A stretch of 64,000 nucleotides of DNA from Bacteroidota bacterium (GTDB lineage: Bacteria; Bacteroidota; Bacteroidia; Bacteroidales; GCA-2748055): positions 1-64,000 of the forward strand of contig JAHEEC010000002.1 in assembly GCA_024640885.1 (NCBI GenBank), given 5' to 3'. Position 1 is the first letter of the stretch. Every line of letters begins with the position of its first letter. The notes beneath the pieces were generated by a model. The model was not told the DNA's origin and did not search any database. It worked only from the letters and a program-made list of their open reading frames with translations. The position numbers and the translations under genes were made by a program. Shown here piece after piece: positions 34,379 to 44,678 of this stretch.

Positions 34379-34957
34379 ATGCAAATGAAAATACTGGTGC
34401 TGGATAATTACGATTCTTTCACATACAACCTGGTTCAGTACATCGAGCGGGTGACGGGCACACCGGTGGATGTCAGGCGGAATGACCAGATTCCCCTGGC
34501 GGATGTGAAAGCCTACGATAAGATACTGATCAGCCCGGGCCCTGGAATTCCCATCGAGGCCGGGATTTCCCTGGACCTGATCAGGGCCTACGGGGCAACC
34601 AAAAGCATCCTGGGTGTTTGCCTCGGCCACCAGGCCATCGCCGAGGCTTATGGTGGATCCATTGTGAACCTGGAAAGGGTCTACCACGGGGTAACGGGAC
34701 AGATGCGGCAGGTAATTCCGGGCGATTACCTTTTTGAGGGGGTCCCGGTGGAATTTGATGCCGGGCGATATCACTCCTGGGTGGTCCAGCGCCATACCCT
34801 TCCTGGCGATCTGGAAGTCACCGTGGAGAATGATGAGGGTTTCATTATGGCCATCAGGCACCGGGCCCATGATGTAAGGGGGGTGCAGTTTCACCCCGAA
34901 TCGGTACTTACAGAATATGGGGGGAAGATGATCCTGAACTGGATTAAAGACCATTAG
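34379..34957 (+). CDS. trpG: Anthranilate synthase component II (glutamine amidotransferase)
   Basis: 192 residues; a class I glutamine amidotransferase that feeds ammonia to TrpE. The catalytic cysteine lies in GVCLGHQAIAEAYGG, and the His-Glu pair in GVQFHPESVLTEYGG. N-terminal VLDNYDSFTYNLVQYI is the usual family start. It is separate from trpD here rather than fused. ATG at 34385 is an alternative start two codons on. Confidence 0.97.
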   Translation: MQMKILVLDNYDSFTYNLVQYIERVTGTPVDVRRNDQIPLADVKAYDKILISPGPGIPIEAGISLDLIRAYGATKSILGVCLGHQAIAEAYGGSIVNLERVYHGVTGQMRQVIPGDYLFEGVPVEFDAGRYHSWVVQRHTLPGDLEVTVENDEGFIMAIRHRAHDVRGVQFHPESVLTEYGGKMILNWIKDH

Positions 34958-35014
34958 TGGATCACAAAATTTGAATTGGATCACAGGTTGATTTACGCCT
35001 GTAAAAAATAGCTT

Positions 35015-36007
35015 ATGAAAGAGACACTGCAATATTTATTTGACCATAAGACCCTTGGAAAGGAGGATGCCAAACTGATCCTTAGAAATATGGCCGAGGG
35101 CAGGTACAATGATTCTGAGATGGCCGCATTTATCTCTGTCTACCTGATGCGAAGCATCACCGTGGAGGAGTTGACGGGTTTCAGGGATGCCCTGCTGGAA
35201 CTGTGCACACCCGTAGATCTTTCAGAATTTAATGCCATTGATGTATGCGGTACCGGTGGTGATGAAAAGAATACCTTCAATATATCCACACTCACCTCTT
35301 TTGTGGTGGCCGGGGCAGGGGAGAAGGTGGCCAAACATGGCAACTACAGTGTCTCTTCGGCCTGCGGATCATCCAATGTGCTGGAATATTTCGGTTACTC
35401 CTTTTCAAGTGATACAGCGCGGTTAAAAAAAGAGATGGACCGGTATAATATTTGTTTCTTGCATGCCCCCCTATTTAACCCGGCCATGAAAAATGTGGCA
35501 CCTGTTCGCAGGAGCCTCCGGATCAAGACATTTTTCAATATGCTTGGCCCAATGGTAAATCCCTCCAACCCTGCCAATCAACTTGTAGGCGTGTTCAGCC
35601 TTGATGTGGCCAGGTTGTATCACTACCTTTACCAGGAATCGGACAAACAATATTGTATTATCCACTCGCTGGACGGGTATGACGAGATTTCACTCACCGG
35701 GGGATTCAGGGCCCTTACCCGTCAGACCGAAAGAACCTATATGCCGTCTGACATGGGACTTGACCGGGTATCTCCCCGGGAGATTTTTGGCGGCAACACC
35801 GTGGAGGAGGCTTCGGATGTCTTCCTGAAGATCCTGGAAGGGAAGGGGACCCGGGCCCAGAATGATGTGGTGGTGGCAAACGCAGCCATGGCCCTCAATT
35901 GTATGGATGAAACCAGGGGGATCGAAACGTGCATGGACCGTGCCAGGCAATCCCTGGTCTCGGGATCTGCGTTGAAAAAATTTAAAAACCTGGTAAGCAA
36001 TAAGTAG
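35015..36007 (+). CDS. trpD: Anthranilate phosphoribosyltransferase
   Basis: 330 residues; joins anthranilate to PRPP. Motifs are VCGTGGDEKNTFNIST (phosphoribosyl pyrophosphate binding), AKHGNYSVSSACGSSNVLEYFG and GPMVNPSNPANQLVGVF. It starts 57 bp after trpG and ends one base before trpC. Confidence 0.97.
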   Translation: MKETLQYLFDHKTLGKEDAKLILRNMAEGRYNDSEMAAFISVYLMRSITVEELTGFRDALLELCTPVDLSEFNAIDVCGTGGDEKNTFNISTLTSFVVAGAGEKVAKHGNYSVSSACGSSNVLEYFGYSFSSDTARLKKEMDRYNICFLHAPLFNPAMKNVAPVRRSLRIKTFFNMLGPMVNPSNPANQLVGVFSLDVARLYHYLYQESDKQYCIIHSLDGYDEISLTGGFRALTRQTERTYMPSDMGLDRVSPREIFGGNTVEEASDVFLKILEGKGTRAQNDVVVANAAMALNCMDETRGIETCMDRARQSLVSGSALKKFKNLVSNK

Positions 36008-36008
36008 G

Positions 36009-36788
36009 ATGAATATACTGGATACCATTGTGGAACACAAGCGGGTAGAGGTGCTGAAACGAAAGCAGAAAAGACCCATTACAAACCTTGAAACATTCCC
36101 CTTTTATGGAAGAAAGAGCAATGTGGTTGACCGGGGGATCCTGAATGAGAGGCCTGGGATCATTGCTGAATTCAAGCGAAAATCTCCATCCCGTGGAGAG
36201 ATAAATATGAATGCAGACCCTGTGCAGGTGGCCGGTGCATACCAGCAGGCCGGGGTCTCGGCTATGAGCATTCTTACCGACCGGGATTTTTTTGGAGGAT
36301 CGTTTACCGACCTGCAACGGGTGAGGGAATCTTATCCCGGCCTGGTCCTGTTGAGAAAGGATTTTATTATAGAGGCATACCAGCTTCATGAAGCAAGGGC
36401 TTACGGGGCCGACATGGTCCTGTTGATCGCAGCAATCCTGGAAAAGAGTGAGGTCGCCGAGCTGGCGCTGGAAGCAGAATCACTGGGCCTGGGAGTGCTA
36501 TTCGAGGTCCACAGCGAGGAGGAACTTGAAAAATTCCACCCCTCCATTGGATTTGTCGGTGTTAACAACAGGGATCTGAAAACCTTTCAGGTGGATACTG
36601 AACGGAGCATGGCCCTTGTTGGCCGGATGCCCGGGGGGATTATTCCTGTATCTGAAAGCGGGCTGGGTAACGCCCGGGAAATTAGAAGGTTGTGGAAAGC
36701 AGGTTTCAGGCTTTTCCTGATGGGAGAATCATTTATGAAGGAGGAGGATCCCGGCAGGGCCTGTGGAAAATTCATGGAGAAGCTGTAA
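36009..36788 (+). CDS. trpC: Indole-3-glycerol phosphate synthase
   Basis: 259 residues, a TIM barrel that closes the indole ring. Motifs are IIAEFKRKSPSRGEIN (catalytic Lys), SILTDRDFFGGSF, LRKDFIIEAYQLHEARAYGAD, VGVNNRDLKTFQVD and VSESGLG near the phosphate site. Not fused to trpF. One base after the trpD stop. Confidence 0.97.
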   Translation: MNILDTIVEHKRVEVLKRKQKRPITNLETFPFYGRKSNVVDRGILNERPGIIAEFKRKSPSRGEINMNADPVQVAGAYQQAGVSAMSILTDRDFFGGSFTDLQRVRESYPGLVLLRKDFIIEAYQLHEARAYGADMVLLIAAILEKSEVAELALEAESLGLGVLFEVHSEEELEKFHPSIGFVGVNNRDLKTFQVDTERSMALVGRMPGGIIPVSESGLGNAREIRRLWKAGFRLFLMGESFMKEEDPGRACGKFMEKL

Positions 36789-36812
36789 TGGCTGCTGGAA
36801 AATGAAATAGAA

Positions 36813-37475
36813 GTGGAGCAATCATTGAAAATAAAGGTGTGCGGCCTGCTTTTTCCGGGAAACATTGAAGAGGTGTGTGCCCTTGAGCCCGATTTTGCCG
36901 GATATATATTTTACCCCGGCTCCGGGCGGTATGTGGGAAAGAGGCCCGATCCCTCCATTTTCAGCATCCCCGGAAAGTCCACCCTGAAGGTGGGTGTCTT
37001 TGTCAATGAGGAGATCGGAAGCCTGATAAAGATCTTTGAAATGTTCCGGCTGGACCTGGTGCAATTGCATGGTTCAGAATCCCCGGGATATTGCATGGCC
37101 CTGAAAGAGGCAGGAATACGGGTGATCAGGTCCGTTAATCCTGAGACCGCGGGACATGACCCTGGACCCGGGGACCATTGGGATGGGGTAAATTACCTTC
37201 TTTTTGATACTCCCGGGCCCGGATTCGGGGGCACGGGCCGCAAGTTTGAGTGGAAATTGCTGGAGGGGCTCCACATTCCGATTCCATTTCTGCTTGGAGG
37301 AGGGATTGGCCCGGGTGATGCGGAGGCCATCCGGCAGGTGAGTCACGGAAAATTATTGGGGGTGGACGTAAACAGCAGGTTTGAGTTGTCACCGGGTCTT
37401 AAAGATGCGGGCCTGCTTGGGAAATTTATTGCTGAAATAAGGAGATCACACATAGGATTAATCGAAGAGACATGA
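36813..37475 (+). CDS. trpF: Phosphoribosylanthranilate isomerase
   Basis: 220 residues with a GTG start. It isomerises phosphoribosylanthranilate before ring closure by TrpC. Motifs are [14 protein letters not shown] (catalytic Cys region), [39 protein letters not shown] and [12 protein letters not shown]. Its TGA overlaps the trpB ATG (ATGA), implying translational coupling. Confidence 0.94.
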   Translation: MEQSLKIKVCGLLFPGNIEEVCALEPDFAGYIFYPGSGRYVGKRPDPSIFSIPGKSTLKVGVFVNEEIGSLIKIFEMFRLDLVQLHGSESPGYCMALKEAGIRVIRSVNPETAGHDPGPGDHWDGVNYLLFDTPGPGFGGTGRKFEWKLLEGLHIPIPFLLGGGIGPGDAEAIRQVSHGKLLGVDVNSRFELSPGLKDAGLLGKFIAEIRRSHIGLIEET

Positions 37476-38653
37476 GTTTTGAAGTCGATCAGAAAGGATT
37501 TTACGGGGAATTTGGAGGGGCATATGTCCCGGAAATGCTCTATCCTAACATCAAAGAACTGGAAGAGAATTACCTGAAAATCATTGAATCGGAACAGTTC
37601 AATAATGATTTCAGGATGCTGCTGAAGGATTATGCAGGCCGGCCCACCCCTTTGTTCAGGGCCCAACGCCTGTCGGAGCATTTTGGAACGAACATCTACC
37701 TCAAGAGGGAGGACCTGAATCACACCGGGGCCCATAAAATCAACAACACCATCGGGCAGATCCTGGTGGCCAGACACCTGGGAAAGAGAAGGATCATTGC
37801 AGAAACGGGAGCCGGGCAGCATGGCGTGGCCACTGCCACAGTATGTGCCCTGATGGGGCTGGAATGCATCGTTTACATGGGTGCGTTGGATGTGGAACGG
37901 CAATCGCCCAATGTGAAAAAGATGAAAATGCTGGGGGCCGAGGTGATTGCCGTTCACAGCGGTAACAAAACCCTGAAGGATGCCACCAATGAAGCAATCC
38001 GCGACTGGATCAATCATCCTGTGGAGACCCATTATATCATCGGCTCTGTGGTGGGCCCGCACCCCTATCCTGATATGGTGACCCGTTTTCAGTCGGTGAT
38101 CTCCGAGGAGATCAAGGTCCAGCTTGCCGAAAGGACGGGACGGGACTATCCCGATTACCTGGTCGCATGTGTGGGGGGCGGAAGCAACGCTGCCGGGGCC
38201 TATTATCATTACCTGGCCGATGAAAGGGTACGCCTTATCTCTGCAGAGGCAGCAGGAAAGGGCCTTGAGAGCGGCATGACCGCTGCCACTTCCCTGCTGG
38301 GAAGATCCGGGATCATCCATGGAAGCAGGACCCTGTTGATGCAGGATGAGGACGGACAGATCACTGAACCCTATTCAATTTCAGCAGGGCTGGATTATCC
38401 CGGGGTGGGGCCGCTCCATGCATGGCTTGCAAAGACGGGCCGGGCAACTGTGTATGCTGCCACCGATGAGGAAGCCCTGCAGGCCGCATTGCTCTGCACC
38501 CGGAAAGAGGGTATCATCCCTGCCCTTGAGACGGCCCATGCCCTGGCCGTCCTCGAAAAAATCGAACCGGGGAGGGAGGAAAATGTGGTGGTCAATCTTT
38601 CGGGAAGGGGTGACAAGGATATGGAAACCTATATCGATAAACTTGGTTTATAG
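37472..38653 (+). CDS. trpB: Tryptophan synthase beta chain
   Basis: 393 residues. It condenses indole with serine using pyridoxal phosphate; the PLP lysine lies in [18 protein letters not shown]. Other landmarks are [48 protein letters not shown] and [12 protein letters not shown]. It overlaps trpF by four bases. trpA follows after 11 bp with a strong AGGAGG ribosome-binding site, unusual among the genes here. Confidence 0.98.
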   Translation: MSFEVDQKGFYGEFGGAYVPEMLYPNIKELEENYLKIIESEQFNNDFRMLLKDYAGRPTPLFRAQRLSEHFGTNIYLKREDLNHTGAHKINNTIGQILVARHLGKRRIIAETGAGQHGVATATVCALMGLECIVYMGALDVERQSPNVKKMKMLGAEVIAVHSGNKTLKDATNEAIRDWINHPVETHYIIGSVVGPHPYPDMVTRFQSVISEEIKVQLAERTGRDYPDYLVACVGGGSNAAGAYYHYLADERVRLISAEAAGKGLESGMTAATSLLGRSGIIHGSRTLLMQDEDGQITEPYSISAGLDYPGVGPLHAWLAKTGRATVYAATDEEALQAALLCTRKEGIIPALETAHALAVLEKIEPGREENVVVNLSGRGDKDMETYIDKLGL

Positions 38654-38664
38654 GAGGCACAGCA

Positions 38665-39441
38665 ATGAACAGAATTGATCAGTTATTCATTGAGAATTCA
38701 AAGGAGATCCTCTCCGTCTATCTCACGGCCGGTTTCCCTGGCCTGAATGATACCCCCGCCCTGTTGAGGGCCTTGCAGGACAACGGATGCGATATGGTTG
38801 AGATCGGGATCCCATTTTCAGACCCACTGGCCGATGGGCCTGTCATTCAGCAAAGCAGCCACCAGGCCCTGGAGAACGGGATGAATCTGAAACTGCTTTT
38901 CAGCCAGCTTGCAGGGATCCGGGCCACGGTCAGGATTCCCCTGGTGATGATGGGTTACCTCAATCCGGTGCTGCAGATGGGGATGGAACCATTCCTGGAG
39001 AATTGCCGCAACGTAGGGGTCGATGGTGTGATCATTCCGGATTTGCCTCCCGATGAATATGAGACCCGTTACCATGGAATGTTCCGGGAATACGGGATAT
39101 TCAATATCCTTTTAATTACCCCGCAAACCGGAGACCAGCGCATCCGCAAGATCGCCGGGCTCTCACAGGGTTTCATATATATGGTGGCCGATGCATCAAC
39201 TACAGGAACGAAATCGGCTATTGGTCAGCACCAGGTTTCATACTTCCGGCGCATCAAAGAGATGGAACTGCCCAGGCCCGCTTTGATAGGATTCGGTATT
39301 TCCAGCCATGAGACATTCATGACCGCTTGTGGGCATGCCAGGGGGGGGATTATCGGAAGCGCATTTATCAAGGCCATTGGGGGACCCGGGTCACTTGAGA
39401 ATAAAGTTAAGGATTTTATCCGGTCGGTTCGAATGGGGTGA
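38665..39441 (+). CDS. trpA: Tryptophan synthase alpha chain
   Basis: 258 residues; cleaves indole-3-glycerol phosphate and passes indole to TrpB. Motifs are VYLTAGFPGLNDT, MVEIGIPFSDPLADGPVIQQ (catalytic Glu and Asp region) and GVIIPDLPPDEY. Preceded by TAGGAGG at a good distance from the ATG. Last gene of the operon; I saw no intrinsic terminator before the convergent gene at 39465. Confidence 0.97.
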   Translation: MNRIDQLFIENSKEILSVYLTAGFPGLNDTPALLRALQDNGCDMVEIGIPFSDPLADGPVIQQSSHQALENGMNLKLLFSQLAGIRATVRIPLVMMGYLNPVLQMGMEPFLENCRNVGVDGVIIPDLPPDEYETRYHGMFREYGIFNILLITPQTGDQRIRKIAGLSQGFIYMVADASTTGTKSAIGQHQVSYFRRIKEMELPRPALIGFGISSHETFMTACGHARGGIIGSAFIKAIGGPGSLENKVKDFIRSVRMG

Positions 39442-39464
39442 GGGTCGGATGGAGTTCCGGGAGG

Positions 39465-40175
39465 CTATTCCTTCAACCAGAAAACTGCCTTCAGGTTCGC
39501 ACGCCAACCGGTCCAGTCGGCCGTTAAAACCCTTCGGCTATCCGCCGGATCAGATAATTCATTGCCATCTTCACTGAGTTCACCCGGCAGGTCCACCAGG
39601 TAACCGGCATCGATCCCAATGGCCAGGTCACTGAACCTGTACATTAGCTCAAGTCCGGCAGATCCGTTGGGACTGACTGACCGGTACTTGTTTATAAGGC
39701 CGTTTGAATAGCCCCCTGCGCTAATGACAGAGGTGATATCCAGGCTCGTGATATTGGCATCCACCCTTCCAAACAGGGAGAAGTCCAGATGGTCGTTCCC
39801 AAACAATGAGTATGAGACAAATACCCCCAGGCGGTGTGAACGTGCAACCATGATTGTATAGATGGTCCCGGAGTAGTCTGAATAGTCCGATTTCCCTCCG
39901 GTGGAGCTATAGGTGTAGCCGGCACCGATCTTCACCATGGGGAACCATTGCCTGAGAAGGCCAAAGGAAGCAGTGGCATAGGGAGGAAATGAACTGACAA
40001 TTGATCCTTCAACCGGATAGGATTCCAGGATATATCCCTGAAGATATTTCAAATCGTCCATCCGGTAGGTGGCTCCCCCCAGGGAAGCCGTGATTCCATT
40101 TTGTTGTGCACTTACAAGGGTCAGTGACGCCGGTGCACACATGAGCATGAGGGTCAGTATGATTGCTTTTCTCAT
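39465..40175 (-). CDS. Outer-membrane beta-barrel-like protein of unknown function
   Basis: 236 residues with a signal peptide (AIILTLMLMCAPASLTLVSAQ) and alternating hydrophobic strands throughout (ATASFGLLRQWFPMVKIGAGYTY and similar), ending in ANLKAVFWLKE. This fits a small outer-membrane beta-barrel. Its ATG overlaps the stop of the upstream lipoprotein gene by four bases, so the two are a coupled pair. I cannot assign a family. Confidence 0.65.
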   Translation of the reverse strand: MRKAIILTLMLMCAPASLTLVSAQQNGITASLGGATYRMDDLKYLQGYILESYPVEGSIVSSFPPYATASFGLLRQWFPMVKIGAGYTYSSTGGKSDYSDYSGTIYTIMVARSHRLGVFVSYSLFGNDHLDFSLFGRVDANITSLDITSVISAGGYSNGLINKYRSVSPNGSAGLELMYRFSDLAIGIDAGYLVDLPGELSEDGNELSDPADSRRVLTADWTGWRANLKAVFWLKE

Positions 40176-40609
40176 GGCAAACCTCCGGTATCAAAACTGA
40201 TGGCATATCCCAGTTTTTCCATGTTCCATTCCAGATGCACAATATCGGCCAGGCTGTTGGAATTGGTACTGTAAAAGAAATATATGAACAGGGAATCATC
40301 AACGGATTCGCGCAAGGTGTCCCCGATGATCCAGAATGAGCCCCTGATCGTGTCGGAATTATATAGCAGATCCTCATTCAGATAGGCTTCAGCCTGGTAA
40401 AACTCCCCGTTTTCGATCACCACATTATAAATAACCTCCAGGCTGTCAGTCACCCTGGGATCATAGATGGTATCCAGATTCGTGCCCACAGTAATGAGGG
40501 GGGGATCCCCCGGAATGGGTTCCACGAAAAAGATATCCGAATCTGAGTAGGTGCATGCATTTATCAAGACGATAATTGCTGCACCTAAAAAGGTGTAAAT
40601 TTTCTTCAT
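40172..40609 (-). CDS. Small lipoprotein of unknown function
   Basis: 145 residues with a lipoprotein signal (MKKIYTFLGAAIIVLINAC). The mature part is beta-rich and acidic, with possible Ig-like strands (SLEVIYNVVIENGEFYQAEAYL). Coupled by an ATGA overlap to the beta-barrel protein downstream, suggesting that both act together in the outer membrane. Family not recognised. Confidence 0.65.
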   Translation of the reverse strand: MKKIYTFLGAAIIVLINACTYSDSDIFFVEPIPGDPPLITVGTNLDTIYDPRVTDSLEVIYNVVIENGEFYQAEAYLNEDLLYNSDTIRGSFWIIGDTLRESVDDSLFIYFFYSTNSNSLADIVHLEWNMEKLGYAISFDTGGLP

Positions 40610-40652
40610 ACTGAAGCAGCAAAAATAACAAAAAATGCGGGAATAATGTGAT

Positions 40653-41642
40653 CTATCTCAAAGAGACCCTATGCATTTCGAGGGCGTGGTCAATGACCTT
40701 CTGAAGGACATCCTCCATGTTCAAACCCAGGCTTTTTACCTGCTTGGGGATAATGCTTTCCCTTGACATGCCCGGGATCGAATTGAGTTCCAGGAAATAG
40801 AGCTGGTTGCCTTTGATGATAAAATCCACCCTGATGATCCCTGCCGAATCGGTGAGGTCGTAGATCTTCATGGCCAGCTCCTGGCATTTGCGTGCCAGTT
40901 CCGCGTCGATCCGAGCGGGGGTGATCTCCTCCGCTTTGCCTTCCGTGTATTTTGCTTCGTAATCGAAGAATTCGTTTTTTGATATAATCTCCGTGACCGG
41001 GAAAACCGTAAATCCCTCTCCGGTTTTCATCAATCCGCAGGTCACTTCGGTACCCTTGATGTACCGCTCCACAATGGCCTCATTGTCCTCTTTTTGGGCG
41101 TCCTCCAGTGCCTGTTGGAGCTCTTCGAACTTGACCACCTTGGCTATTCCGAAACTGGATCCCCCGCTGTTGGGTTTTACAAAACATGGAAGGCCCACCA
41201 TTTCGGCAATCGCCTCCAGGTCTGTCTCCACATTCTTCTTGACCAGGCTCGCCTCAGGGGTAAGCACATGGTGTTGCTTCAGGAAGCTCTTGCAGGTATA
41301 TTTATTGAAGGTCAGCGCAGAGGAGAGGTGGTTGGAGCTGTTGTAAGGGATCCCCAGCATATCAAAACAACCCTGGAGTTTCCCATCCTCTCCGGGGGTT
41401 CCGTGAATAATATTCCATGCGAAATCAAAAACCACCCGACCCTCGCCGGATTCAAAACCCATGTTGTTTTTATCCATAGGAATCCGCGCTTCACCGTGGT
41501 GAATGGTCCATGCACTTCCCTTCACCTCCACAAGAAAACAGGTATGCCCCGCTTTATCAAGCCAGTGCCGGATCTGTTCGGCGCTCCTCATGGAAACAAT
41601 ATATTCAGAGGAATCCCCTCCTGCAAATATGGCGATGTTCAT
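40653..41642 (-). CDS. ddl: D-alanine--D-alanine ligase
   Basis: 329 residues of the ATP-grasp fold; makes the D-Ala-D-Ala dipeptide for peptidoglycan. Visible motifs are IFAGGDSSEYIVSMRSA, HGTPGEDGKLQG, KPNSGGSSFGIAKV, VERYIKGTEVTCG and FLELNSIPGMSRESIIPKQ. Length is typical. It stands alone with about 135 bp upstream. Confidence 0.96.
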   Translation of the reverse strand: MNIAIFAGGDSSEYIVSMRSAEQIRHWLDKAGHTCFLVEVKGSAWTIHHGEARIPMDKNNMGFESGEGRVVFDFAWNIIHGTPGEDGKLQGCFDMLGIPYNSSNHLSSALTFNKYTCKSFLKQHHVLTPEASLVKKNVETDLEAIAEMVGLPCFVKPNSGGSSFGIAKVVKFEELQQALEDAQKEDNEAIVERYIKGTEVTCGLMKTGEGFTVFPVTEIISKNEFFDYEAKYTEGKAEEITPARIDAELARKCQELAMKIYDLTDSAGIIRVDFIIKGNQLYFLELNSIPGMSRESIIPKQVKSLGLNMEDVLQKVIDHALEMHRVSLR

Positions 41643-41777
41643 TTCTGCTTTGAATTGAGCGTATGTAAATAATAAATTTACAACCTTTTATACGAAAGAT
41701 TCATGGTGCTGTGGTACCTAATTTGACGAATGCGCCCATACCTCCACAAACATACCTAAATGATTGATCATTAACTT

Positions 41778-42806
41778 CTATTCTTCGCTGCGTCCCTGGA
41801 GGTAGCTGTGCCATTTCTGCAATACCTGGCTAAAGCCCTCTGGCAGGGGGGCTTCATAATGCACCTCCTCTCCTGAAGCAGGGTGCCTGAACCCGAGGGT
41901 TTGGGCATGCAAAGCCTGGCCAGGTAAAAGGTTAAAGCAATTTTGTACAAATTGTTTATACCTGGTGAAAGTGGTACCCCTGAGGATGCGGTCTCCCCCG
42001 TACTCGGGGTCATTGAATAGCGGGTGGGAAATATATTGGAAATGGACCCGGATCTGGTGTGTGCGTCCCGTCTCAAGCCTGCACTCCACGAGGTTCACAT
42101 AACCCAGTCTCTCAAGCACGCGGTAGTGGGTTATAGCGGTCTTGCCGTGATCGCCTGCGGGGAAGACATACATCTGTTTCCGCTCTTTTGGGTTGCGGCC
42201 AATGTGACCTTCAATAACTCCTTCTTCGTCCTCCATATCCCCCCATACCAGCGCCTGGTAGGTGCGCCTGGAGGTTTTATGGAAAAACTGGCTGGCCAGT
42301 TTGCTGAGCGCCAGCTCGTTTTTGGCAACCACAAGCAATCCCGATGTGTTTTTATCGATGCGGTGCACAAGCCCGGGTCGCTCTTCCCCGCCAGTGAACA
42401 GGGGATTGTCCTTCATGTGGAACATCAGTGCATTCACCAGGGTACCCGTATAGTTGCCGTGTCCCGGATGCACCACCATCCCGGGAGCCTTGTTCACCAC
42501 GATCACATCATCATCTTCATGCACGATATTAAGGGGGATATTTTCTGGCAGCAGTTCAAGGTTTCTTTTGGGATGCGGGAGCATAATGCTAATCTCATCC
42601 CCCGGTTTCACACGATAGTTGGGTTTTTCAGGTGTCCCGTTGACCAGGATGTTGCCGGCATTGGCGGCAGCCTGGATCCGGCTCCTGGAGGTTCCTTCCA
42701 GCCTGTTGAACAGGAACTTGTCAATTCTCAGGAGGGCCTGGCCCGGATCGGCCGAAAACCGAAAATGTTCAAATAACTCGCTGTTATCGGGGGAATCGGT
42801 GCCCAT
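41778..42806 (-). CDS. rluD: RluA/RluD-family 23S rRNA pseudouridine synthase
   Basis: 342 residues. An N-terminal S4 RNA-binding domain (SRIQAAANAGNILVNGTPEKPNYRVKPGD) precedes the catalytic domain with HRIDKNTSGLLVVAKN, which carries the catalytic Asp. Later motifs are ETGRTHQIRVHF and RQALHAQTLGF-like QALHAQTLGFRHP. Length and S4 domain fit RluD, which modifies 23S rRNA helix 69, but RluC-like specificity is possible. Three bases separate it from the T9SS cargo gene upstream. Confidence 0.9.
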   Translation of the reverse strand: MGTDSPDNSELFEHFRFSADPGQALLRIDKFLFNRLEGTSRSRIQAAANAGNILVNGTPEKPNYRVKPGDEISIMLPHPKRNLELLPENIPLNIVHEDDDVIVVNKAPGMVVHPGHGNYTGTLVNALMFHMKDNPLFTGGEERPGLVHRIDKNTSGLLVVAKNELALSKLASQFFHKTSRRTYQALVWGDMEDEEGVIEGHIGRNPKERKQMYVFPAGDHGKTAITHYRVLERLGYVNLVECRLETGRTHQIRVHFQYISHPLFNDPEYGGDRILRGTTFTRYKQFVQNCFNLLPGQALHAQTLGFRHPASGEEVHYEAPLPEGFSQVLQKWHSYLQGRSEE

Positions 42807-42809
42807 GAC

Positions 42810-44678
42810 CTACTGATTGATCAGGAGTTTTGCATGGAAGACACGATTTCCGGCCAGGGCCCGGATGTAATAGATGCCTGCAGGATAGCCCGATACGTCC
42901 AGGCTGTTTGAGCGGGAAGTAGTATTGAATACCAACCGGCCCGATGCATCAAAGAGTTCAAGTTTTAAGTCCTCCCCCCGGGAATCAGCGGGGAGGTCGA
43001 GGAATACCAGGTCCGAGGCTGGATTTGGGTAGACATGCAGGGTCGAAAACTCAGCGTTCTTCCCTTGCAGCCCGGTGGTCTCATCATAAAGAAACGGTCT
43101 GAAGAGGATGACGCCAGGGGCATTTGAGGATTGCCAGAAACCCTGAAAATTGTAGAACATGACTGAAGGGACCGGTTTATTGTTCAGGTCCAGGCCCACA
43201 TTAAGAAGGTACTGGTTGTATTGCCGCCAACCGATATAAAAGGTTCCGTTCACAGCAACCGGTTCTGAAAAGGTATACTTTACAAATCCTGGATAGGATG
43301 AGGCATACAGGGGTTTATATTCATTGGGGTCCTCCCAGATGATTGCACCGGGCTTGCCATCCAGATCAGACCATACCACCAGGTTGAAATAGTATTTAAG
43401 GTTCAGCGAATCGTAGACATGGTTAAAATAGATATAGGCACCCCCCAGACGATCCGGTTGGAAGGAACGATACTTCATGGCCACGACACCATCACCGGTT
43501 CCGCCTCCACGCAACCCATAACCAGCCTCAGCGGTGCCATCGTCGCGCGCATAATAATCGCGAAATAGCTGGTCATTGATCACGGTGTCATTCACCTTTG
43601 GATCGTATTCATCGGTTCGCAGGGCTGCTTTGAACCGGAGAATGGCAGAATCACCCCGTTGAAAGTCAAAGGGGTAGATATAAGGGAAATTGACCACCGT
43701 GTCTTCCAGTGCAGGAAGGTCCTGGGCGGTAGGGACCCCCGGGGTATAGGTGATGTGGTAAATGGGTTCCTGGATGGTAAGCGAACGGGTCACATTCCTG
43801 GTGATGGTATCGTTGTTCCTGTACCTTGCAGATACCAGGGGATTCAGCACAGTGTTATAAGCCTTTTCGAAATGTGCCCATGGCAGGGAGGTAAGATCTT
43901 TCAGGATGGAGGTAAGGGGTGTATTGAATGCCACATCCCTGATTACCGTATCTGCAGCAAACCTCTGGCGGTCAAGCTTCACGTAATCCAAATGCCAGAA
44001 ATCCACATTGCTGCGCATGTCCGGGTAATCATTGCTGCGTGAAAGGCTGGCCCTGTTTCTGAACCGGAACCTGAATCCACTGGTCAGGAAGCGCTCATCG
44101 GTGACAGGGATCATTGCCTGCCTGAAGGGCTGGTAGTCTCCCCCTGTAATGCTCCACACATTGATCCACAGGCCGGAGTCGGGTGCGAAAAAATCCACCA
44201 TCAATGAGTCCTCCTCTTCCGGCAGGTCGCACAATCCTCCGGGCTGGTAAAGAAAACTGAGGTAAATGCTATCAGATGAGGGATATTCCAACCCGATGGG
44301 GTGGCTGGTCAGGTGATCCGCCACAAATGTGGTGGGGGAGATGGTTGCATTGGAGTAGATGCTTCCATCTGAATCCAGCGCATCCATTGTGGCCACTCCG
44401 TTGGTTACCGGATCTTTGCAAAAATTGTTGTTTACAAAAGCATAGGCATCGCTCCAGATCCCGGTATCAGGAACCACCGAAGCTGAGGAGAAATCATCAA
44501 AAACAGGCAACCCCAGCATGACCGATGATGCTGATTTTCTTACCTGTGGGTGCTCCTGGTAGTGCCTGGCAGCCAGCGGATTATCATACAGCGGGATCAC
44601 CACCTCCTGGCCATGGAGATCGAACAGCCCATGCAGGCCAATCAGAATCAATGTTAAAGCTTTGAGAGATCTAGTCAT
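42810..44678 (-). CDS. Large secreted protein with type IX secretion sorting domain
   Basis: 622 residues from ATG 44678; the track start is a TTG 24 bp upstream. A signal peptide (LKALTLILIGLHGLFDLHG) is followed by about 520 residues rich in beta-strands and aromatic residues with no catalytic motif that I recognise. The last 80 residues are a type A C-terminal sorting domain: LHVYPNPASDLVFLDLP, KLELFDASGRLVF, and LDVSGYPAGIYYIRAL. It should pass the outer membrane by the type IX system and be anchored on the surface or released. Its ATG overlaps the PASTA gene by 8 bp. Confidence 0.85.
   Translation of the reverse strand: MTRSLKALTLILIGLHGLFDLHGQEVVIPLYDNPLAARHYQEHPQVRKSASSVMLGLPVFDDFSSASVVPDTGIWSDAYAFVNNNFCKDPVTNGVATMDALDSDGSIYSNATISPTTFVADHLTSHPIGLEYPSSDSIYLSFLYQPGGLCDLPEEEDSLMVDFFAPDSGLWINVWSITGGDYQPFRQAMIPVTDERFLTSGFRFRFRNRASLSRSNDYPDMRSNVDFWHLDYVKLDRQRFAADTVIRDVAFNTPLTSILKDLTSLPWAHFEKAYNTVLNPLVSARYRNNDTITRNVTRSLTIQEPIYHITYTPGVPTAQDLPALEDTVVNFPYIYPFDFQRGDSAILRFKAALRTDEYDPKVNDTVINDQLFRDYYARDDGTAEAGYGLRGGGTGDGVVAMKYRSFQPDRLGGAYIYFNHVYDSLNLKYYFNLVVWSDLDGKPGAIIWEDPNEYKPLYASSYPGFVKYTFSEPVAVNGTFYIGWRQYNQYLLNVGLDLNNKPVPSVMFYNFQGFWQSSNAPGVILFRPFLYDETTGLQGKNAEFSTLHVYPNPASDLVFLDLPADSRGEDLKLELFDASGRLVFNTTSRSNSLDVSGYPAGIYYIRALAGNRVFHAKLLINQ

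Noticed and set aside
39442-39464. Terminator between trpA and the convergent gene
   Set aside because: No stem with a T-run found in the short gap.
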